This document shows positions 62,201 to 64,000 of a stretch of 64,000 nt of DNA, piece by piece. The stretch covers positions 26,167,716 through 26,231,715 of the forward strand of contig OX465587.1 in NCBI GenBank assembly GCA_950022655.1. Reading direction: 5' to 3'. Position 1 is the first letter of the stretch. Each line of letters starts with the position of its first letter. The translations under genes were made by a program, and so were the position numbers. The notes under the pieces are model-generated. The model worked only from the letters and a program-made list of their open reading frames with translations. It had not been told where the DNA came from and made no database searches. This stretch comes from Alentia gelatinosa (lineage: Eukaryota > Annelida > Polychaeta > Phyllodocida > Polynoidae).

Positions 62201-64000
62201 CAGAGCACACGTCAGCGAATAACACTCAACTTGGCCTTCATTTACAAAACAAGGCTTTGAAAAGGGGCATTCACACTCACACTCACATTATCTCTATTAG
62301 CGATTATTTCAACAGCAACTGTCTAAACCCAACAGCGACCGTGTCTGTGGAACGCTTTGCTGTCATGATCGCTATATTGGTCGGGCAAACGGTCACTCTT
62401 TTGCATTCACAACTAATAAAGACGTTACTGTTTGAAAAACATCTCCCTGAATTCTGAATAAGTTTACACAATACTTCGTGGAATATGGGGGCTCAGAAGG
62501 AAAATCTTTAGCATTAACAATTCGACCTAAATCTTCGGAGCACTTTCGGTCCAATGTGAGGTTCCTTTGTGAGTCTTCCCATTTTGTTCTAGTTAGTCCA
62601 TATCTATTGCACACTGGATTATCACAAAATTTCGTATAATTGCTTATATGTCACTCGTTTCCTGATATTATTGATAAAGGTGCAGGGCAGGATCCACTGC
62701 TAAACTTATTTTTCACTTCAAAGCTATCTCCCTCTGCTGAAAAGGCAAAGGCATACTCACACTTATAAAGTTTTCGACATACTGACTCCAAGGTGGCAGT
62801 TGCATGCGCCTTGCCACCTCCTTTCGGAAATCATTGACTCGTGTGTTTCCTAATTTTGCCAACACGACCTGAAATAACATGAGTACCAATATTTCAATGG
62901 CAGTGCATACTAACTTATCAGGCGAGCATGAGTGAAATGAAGAAAACCTCTTCATCAGTCGGAATTTTGGGACATCAATCCGTACTCTTTTAAAGGGCTA
63001 TTGTCGTTAAAACTAAAAGAATTGTACTTTTTAGACGCACTGCAGTAAATTTGTAGAATAAATAGTCTAAATTATTATATACCTGTGGGTGTATGAACTA
63101 CGCATACTACCCGCTCCTACCCATGGCGTATTTATACCCGTACGTCACACTGTGGCGTACAGGGTATGTGACCACGTGACTAGATAAAATTTGTTAATTT
63201 TTAGGTATATAATAATACGAAAACGGGCTGACTGTCTTCATATGTCAAAATACTTGGTACAATTATTGATTCCATACATCCCTCTGCCTACGGCATCAGG
63301 ATGTATGTGATCAATAATTTCACCGCGTATTTTTGACGTACGAAGACAGTAAGCCAGTTTCCGTATATTGTTTCTCATCTCTACTTGAACACGCCAAAGG
63401 ATGCCACACAACACACCAGCTGTCGCCAATTCAGCTGGTAGGCGGGACATTTGATTAAATGATAGCAGGAAGTGTGCAATGAACAGACACGTTTAAAGAA
63501 TTCAAAATACATACTGTTATATATACCCTCGGCCGTATGTCCTACTTATACCGCCCGCTCCTACCCATGTCGTATTTATAGCCGTACAACACGTACGTGT
63601 AAGGGATATATGTATGTACGGCGGCGAAACCAAACAAATTGGCAGAAAAGCTAAGGCAAAACTGACTATCTTAAGCTATATAATAATACGAAAAGACGTA
63701 TACTGTGTCTGTACAATTGACGATTAGATGAACCTCTGCCTTCGGCAATTTTACCATGTTTTTATCACATACATCCATATAATCCCGTTATGTTTTGGTC
63801 GACGCGTATGGAACAAAGTCTCATATTTTGCAATACGGAATGGTGTTTCGTACGCTTTTTTTCTATCTTATATAGCGAAATGGTTCGTCTTTTTAGTACA
63901 TTGTACATGCGTCATGGATATAAATTAGTGGCACTTACATGGAAGACCGACTCGAAGGCCTGTTGGGCGGCCACGTCACGGCCGTCGTTGCTCATCCAAA
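28391..64000 (-). CDS. Receptor (membrane) guanylate cyclase, natriuretic-peptide-receptor type (5' partial)
   Basis: Converts GTP to cGMP at the plasma membrane when an extracellular ligand binds (family knowledge). Read on the minus strand there are 21 exons: 64000-63939, 62868-62761, 58529-58373, 57497-57370, 50869-50755, 49730-49646, 42469-42370, 40927-40838, 40220-40083, 39061-38957, 38624-38463, 37772-37700, 36459-36310, 35959-35782, 35278-35141, 34646-34523, 34063-33995, 31633-31471, 30744-30634, 29457-29360, 28468-28391. All borders are GT-AG and all phases fit, giving 809 residues to TAA. Order: ANF-receptor-type ligand domain (C-terminal part), one transmembrane helix, pseudokinase, coiled-coil linker, class III cyclase. 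The signal peptide and most of the ligand domain lie beyond 64000. The ligand is unknown. The gene is about twice as AT-rich in introns as typical for its exons and is loaded with repeats. Confidence 0.93.
28665..28945. repeat. Fold-back / MITE-like element in last guanylate cyclase intron
   Basis: A hairpin half at about 28670-28775 has the loop core ACGAGGCAAAGCTAAGTGAG and arms reading ...GATACTGAAAATATGCC / ...GAGTATTTTCAGTGGC. It is followed by GATTTTATCTCACCCC (28796) closing with GGTGAGATAAAGGG (about 28930). It contains TGACATCATCCCCATTGAG and TGTTAGGTCTATGGGG, shared with 57660-57790. Confidence 0.75.
29004..29061. repeat. Perfect 17-bp hairpin with repeated arm
   Basis: GTGCGGTCCATAACTAT (29004-29020) pairs exactly with 29045-29061. 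The intervening loop holds an extra copy of TTTTTGATAGTTATGGAC, so the left arm could pair with either of two adjacent partners. It sits in the last intron of the guanylate cyclase. Confidence 0.8.
31596..33803 (-). repeat. Tandem array of 29 x 75 bp: duplicated 3' splice site plus exon start of the guanylate cyclase
   Basis: The phrase CTATAGTCTCAACCTGTAAG (plus strand) or a variant occurs at 31621 and then every 75 bases to 33721 without a single indel: 29 copies counted by position. On the coding strand each unit is an intron end (TTCTCTTACAG), the first ~38 bases of the catalytic exon ([13 protein letters not shown]) and a short intron-derived segment. The copy at 31633 is the real exon start. 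Since 75 is 25 codons, the array reads in frame as VETIGD(A/T)YMVV... units, open for 401 codons in one place and stopped in a few units (TAA from CTCTAACAG at 31921 and 32446; TAG at 32071 and 32596). A seven-unit block (525 bp; about 31760-32300) is repeated at 32285-32830, a higher-order repeat. The whole array lies in the intron between exons 34063-33995 and 31633-31471. Confidence 0.97.
34064..41849 (-). other. Guanylate cyclase introns between linker and pseudokinase exons
   Basis: Introns here range from about 460 to 1400 bases. The one at 36460-37699 has a reversed copy (36570-36625) of the dispersed repeat seen at 21588 and 54775. A small direct repeat of TTCATCCTGACC occurs three times at about 39305-39340. 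Otherwise I see no structured feature, and the ORFs listed in these introns lack domain content. Confidence 0.6.
35782..42469 (-). CDS. Guanylate cyclase kinase-homology (pseudokinase) exons
   Basis: Eight exons from 42469-42370 to 35959-35782. Signatures: [13 protein letters not shown] at the juxtamembrane side; VAIKNINK (retained Lys of subdomain II); [16 protein letters not shown] (hinge); [15 protein letters not shown] in place of the catalytic HRD loop; ITDYGLPTF in place of [12 protein letters not shown] (APE motif); [29 protein letters not shown] instead of HRD is the normal receptor-cyclase condition, so the domain should regulate rather than phosphorylate. One exon, 40927-40838, is Ser-rich and may be a phosphorylated juxtamembrane segment (inference). 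Confidence 0.92.
41850..42279. repeat. Left copy of a ~400-bp duplicated segment containing a MITE
   Basis: 41850-42121 is a 272-bp MITE ending in near-perfect ~20-bp inverted repeats: (G)CCGTCCACCTACTACGATA at the left, the reverse of TATCGTAGTAATTGGACGCC at the right. The following 158 bases (to ...CTTCCCCATATC) are also present after the MITE copy at 48502-48771, so the unit MITE plus flank is duplicated on both sides of the LTR retrotransposon. The left copy has about 20 extra bases near 42205-42226 that the right copy lacks. Confidence 0.85.
42666..42851 (+). repeat. 5' LTR
   Basis: Starts TGTAGTGTTATATGCGCACA and ends AGAAGCTTTACA, the usual TG...CA termini. It matches the 3' LTR base for base as far as I can align by eye. 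No clear TATA box is visible. Confidence 0.93.
42855..42871 (+). promoter_or_regulatory. Primer-binding site for minus-strand synthesis
   Basis: TGGTGTCAGAACTGAAG starts three bases after the 5' LTR. TGG matches the CCA end of a tRNA; the TGTCAG extension fits tRNA-Leu, whose acceptor ends CTGACACCA (inference). Confidence 0.7.
43146..44030 (+). CDS. gag: gag-like protein of the LTR retrotransposon
   Basis: Structural polyprotein that packages the element's RNA (family knowledge). ATG at 43146 opens an uninterrupted frame of about 294 codons to TGA 44028-44030. The N-terminal two thirds look like a capsid-type retrotransposon gag domain ([16 protein letters not shown], then [15 protein letters not shown]). 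The basic C-terminal part carries zinc-knuckle motifs: an atypical CGYCGSEH...NC and a standard [14 protein letters not shown] (C-x2-C-x4-H-x4-C). The last ~20 codons overlap the pol frame and look like noise, so the biological end may be a -1 shift into pol upstream of the TGA. No frame damage is seen in gag. Confidence 0.88.
   Translation: MATASVKPPEILKVERGNPSHSWILWKRKFEIYLRATGSNAEEGDRKIGLLLHHIGDEGLDIFDSFVFKPQTDNPIDGQPPIPAEDPNNYDTVIEKYTEYFGKRDLQLLLREQFWLHLKRGASQTLESWVLAVKKFATECKFPKDYMEQAVRDKLTFSCTEESSKAKLYDVGTGLTLDRTVEILYQKETTRYELQESKSANIDVVRSRFKKSSLSKSADKKAKTGDRIKCGYCGSEHMKGKKNCPAKSHTCEKCKLKGHYSKVCRTSKSRVLKSSRERRTIVPMTTNHTYSLAA
43949..47230 (+). pseudogene. pol: pol polyprotein of the LTR retrotransposon, interrupted by two in-frame TGA codons
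   Basis: One continuous reading frame, -1 relative to gag and overlapping it by 82 bases (open from 43949, just after a TAA). It ends with TAA at 47228-47230. Protease: DSGAEIS at about 44150. Reverse transcriptase: [16 protein letters not shown] and HMDD at 45002-45013. RNase [12 protein letters not shown] and the [13 protein letters not shown] region. Integrase: a His/Cys finger ending CVTCEKH, then Asp at 46319, Asp at 46481 and Glu at 46589, the last two 35 residues apart (DD35E). TGA stops fall at 45125-45127 (just after the reverse transcriptase palm) and 46121-46123 (before integrase). Both lie where a CGA-to-TGA change would explain them. Without readthrough this copy cannot make RNase H or integrase. 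Confidence 0.92.
47474..47483 (+). promoter_or_regulatory. Polypurine tract
   Basis: AAAGGGAGA directly before the 3' LTR (TGTAGTG) is the expected plus-strand primer of an LTR retrotransposon. Confidence 0.75.
47484..47669 (+). repeat. 3' LTR
   Basis: 186 bases, TG...CA, apparently identical to the 5' LTR. AAGAGTTTTAGTGCGG follows it. A short GTTTT occurs four bases downstream, matching the GTTTT just before the 5' LTR, but not in the position of a normal target duplication. Confidence 0.93.
47940..48030. repeat. Half fold-back element, reversed relative to 10880-11045
   Basis: TTTATCTCATCCCTGGTGCA followed by AGTTTTACCATAGGAATAAC mirrors the right end of the 10735-11045 element, and CTATGCCATGGTCGTGGTAT mirrors its CTATGCCACGCCCGTGGC palindrome. 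The other half is not evident. Confidence 0.55.
48502..48907. repeat. Right copy of the duplicated MITE segment
   Basis: MITE 48502-48771 (GGCGTCCACCTACTATGATA ... TATCGTAGTAATTGGACGCC) plus 136 bases of the same flank as at 42122-42279, ending at CCCCATATC. It keeps the variants AATTGGACGCC and GACTTAAGCTAGC of the left copy, so the two are closer to each other than to the MITE at 51179. Direct orientation. Confidence 0.85.
48907..49007. repeat. 3' part of a further MITE copy
   Basis: Begins abruptly at TCAACTGCCCCGATATAAGG exactly where the duplicated segment stops, and ends CGTAGTAGGTGGACGCC, the normal MITE right terminus. The duplication end therefore lies inside a MITE. The following ~350 bases (49015-49390) carry GATACA/ATCGGGAG phrases like those near 48440 and 60717 and may be more of the same family. 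Confidence 0.75.
49646..49730 (-). CDS. Guanylate cyclase transmembrane exon
   Basis: An 85-base exon encoding [20 protein letters not shown] and onward to MITMVAYR: a single hydrophobic helix of about 24 residues followed by a basic stop-transfer region that continues into the next exon ([16 protein letters not shown]). This fixes the topology, with upstream exons extracellular and downstream exons cytoplasmic. Confidence 0.92.
50058..50599 (-). mobile_element. Solo LTR (542 bp), minus orientation
   Basis: Read on the minus strand it starts TGTAGGGGTCAGGGTAGTCG and ends ...GTGATTTGCTACA, i.e. TG...CA termini with a short inverted TGTAG/CTACA. It contains a TATA box (GTATATAAGG at 50460-50451) and, downstream, AATAAA (50275-50270) in the order expected of an LTR. 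The four bases TAAT flank it on both sides (50054-50057 and 50600-50603), consistent with a target duplication. No internal retroelement sequence remains, so it likely arose by LTR-LTR recombination. It is unrelated to the 186-bp LTRs at 42666. Confidence 0.75.
50755..64000 (-). CDS. Guanylate cyclase exons for the extracellular domain (5 exons)
   Basis: Exons 64000-63939, 62868-62761, 58529-58373, 57497-57370 and 50869-50755. They encode the end of a type-I periplasmic-binding-like (ANF receptor) ligand domain. Visible stretches are [75 protein letters not shown] and the membrane-proximal PRWPGG...[10 protein letters not shown], matching the WPGG...P-x-CGF signature of natriuretic-peptide-type receptors. 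The two Cys in CGF...LC probably form a juxtamembrane loop (family knowledge). Confidence 0.9.
51179..51450. mobile_element. MITE with ~20-bp terminal inverted repeats
   Basis: 272 bases, from GGCGTCCACCTACTACGATA to TATCGTAGTAGGTGGATGCC, whose ends are inverse at 19 of 20 positions. The internal phrases GATATGGCACCGATAC and CATATGTCTAGACATG match the copies at 41850 and 48502. A fragment of another copy (CTGAAGTCCACCTACTTCGATA) follows at about 51463-51510. No coding capacity. Confidence 0.88.
53008..53088. repeat. Fold-back element
   Basis: AGCGGTTGTAATCCGCGAGG at the left pairs with ...CCTCGGAGATTACAGCCGCT at the right, with GACTGGAC / GTCTAGTC also opposed. The loop contains GCATTCGCTCGG. 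It resembles the other hairpin elements in design but has its own arm sequence. Confidence 0.75.
54775..55030. repeat. Dispersed repeat related to 21588-21950
   Basis: CTGTCGGCAATGCCTCCGAC followed by TGTACGTTGGTACCAATTTA parallels 21665-21705, and ATTGGTGGTTCCCAACTGCA with AATAATCGGCCAATGG parallels 21855-21905. Diverged, non-coding. Confidence 0.6.
56775..57112. repeat. Minisatellite, 32-bp period, about 10 copies
   Basis: GTCTTTATGGGAAATCCCTC plus TGTGGTCTAAGA makes a 32-base unit repeated across this span. Variants alternate between CTCTGTGGTCTAAGA and CCCATGTGGTCAAAG. GGGAAATCCC inside each unit is a 10-bp palindrome. It lies in a guanylate cyclase intron. Confidence 0.92.
57560..57800. 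repeat. Fold-back / MITE-like element
   Basis: Hairpin half with GCATAATAGTTCACAAGGCA and AGCCGCGTGGATTATG, then TTTATCTCATCC... to ...GGTGAGATAAATAT. It contains CACATTGACTGATAGGCTAAC, TGACATAATCCCCCATTGGA and TTAAGTCTATGGGG, as in 9285-9590 and 28665-28945. Confidence 0.7.
58000..58310. repeat. Fold-back / MITE-like element, opposite orientation
   Basis: Starts CTATCTCACCCC (about 58009) and closes with GGGTTGAGATAAAATC (about 58138-58153). Then a hairpin half: TTGGTCCGCACTCCATCTCA ... GGAGTACGGACCAAGCTC around ACTCAGCGTCTCTTCGTG. It ends within 65 bases of the exon at 58373. Confidence 0.7.
58530..62760 (-). other. Guanylate cyclase intron without recognised exon
   Basis: 4.2 kb between exons 62868-62761 and 58529-58373. 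It holds a GC-richer patch at about 59200-59470 with no domain-like ORF, a phrase set near 60717-60840 (CGATACACACGGACATGTAC) related to 48440, a fold-back element (61035-61245), and GTAAAACCCCGCTTAATGGA near 61271 with its approximate inverse near 61345. No exon was recognised, and the flanking exons join in phase 0 without one. Confidence 0.6.
61035..61245. repeat. Fold-back / MITE-like element, partial
   Basis: Contains TATTACCCCTGGTTGCCCAT, CATAGACTTAATGCTGG, AATGGGGAATGATGTCACAA and GGGCTGAGATAAAATCTGAA in the order seen in 9285-9440, followed by part of a hairpin half (ACTCGATCCATAGCCACTGA). Confidence 0.65.
63095..63600. repeat. Pair of related repeats in the first visible guanylate cyclase intron
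   Basis: CCCGCTCCTACCCATGGCGT plus ATTTATACCCGTAC at about 63109-63143 recurs as CCCGCTCCTACCCATGTCGT plus ATTTATAGCCGTAC at about 63553-63587. TATATAATAATACGAAAA follows both (near 63207 and 63678). Between them, 63222-63365 is an imperfect palindrome (CTGACTGTCTTCATATGTCA ... ACGAAGACAGTAAGCCAG). Confidence 0.65.

Overview
This is a stretch of animal nuclear genome. Genes are split by many GT-AG introns, the intergenic DNA is AT-rich, and mobile-element debris is dense. The three host genes recognised are metazoan. The mix of gypsy-type LTR retrotransposon, MITEs and abundant fold-back repeats suits a marine invertebrate such as a mollusc, another lophotrochozoan or an invertebrate deuterostome. 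I cannot name the species from sequence alone.

Layout: (1) 741-4874, plus strand: six exons of COQ5, the mitochondrial C-methyltransferase of ubiquinone synthesis; the 5' exon(s) with the targeting peptide lie left of the window or were not recognised. (2) 4875-11951: intergenic, with poly-G runs, a 1.88-kb element with perfect 28-bp terminal inverted repeats, and a cluster of strong hairpins. (3) 11980-18870, plus strand: a complete-looking six-exon coding region for a 1210-residue BTB / AT-hook / ten-zinc-finger protein with a 14-residue repeat tail, followed by a long 3' UTR. (4) 21117-28390: gene-poor, with a TA microsatellite, a 62-bp minisatellite and dispersed repeats. (5) 28391-64000, minus strand: 21 exons of a receptor guanylate cyclase running off the right edge. 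They cover the end of the ligand-binding domain, the transmembrane segment, the kinase-homology pseudokinase, the coiled-coil linker and the cyclase domain. All exon junctions keep the frame.

The guanylate cyclase introns carry most of the unusual DNA. The intron before the exon encoding the VETIGDAY catalytic motif holds a 2.1-kb array of 75-bp units. Each unit is a copy of that exon's own 3' splice site plus the first ~38 coding bases. The unit is exactly 25 codons and stays in register, so the gene has 28 extra copies of an in-frame acceptor and catalytic-motif fragment in front of the real one. Another intron holds a 5.0-kb Ty3/gypsy element with identical 186-bp LTRs and two in-frame TGA codons in pol, flanked on both sides by copies of one ~400-bp MITE-containing segment. 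A solo LTR of a second family lies in the next intron.

The host genes show no operon-like or pathway link to one another. COQ5 and the zinc-finger gene run in the same direction and the guanylate cyclase converges on them. The strongest candidate for an undescribed feature is the splice-acceptor/exon-fragment tandem array at 31596-33803.
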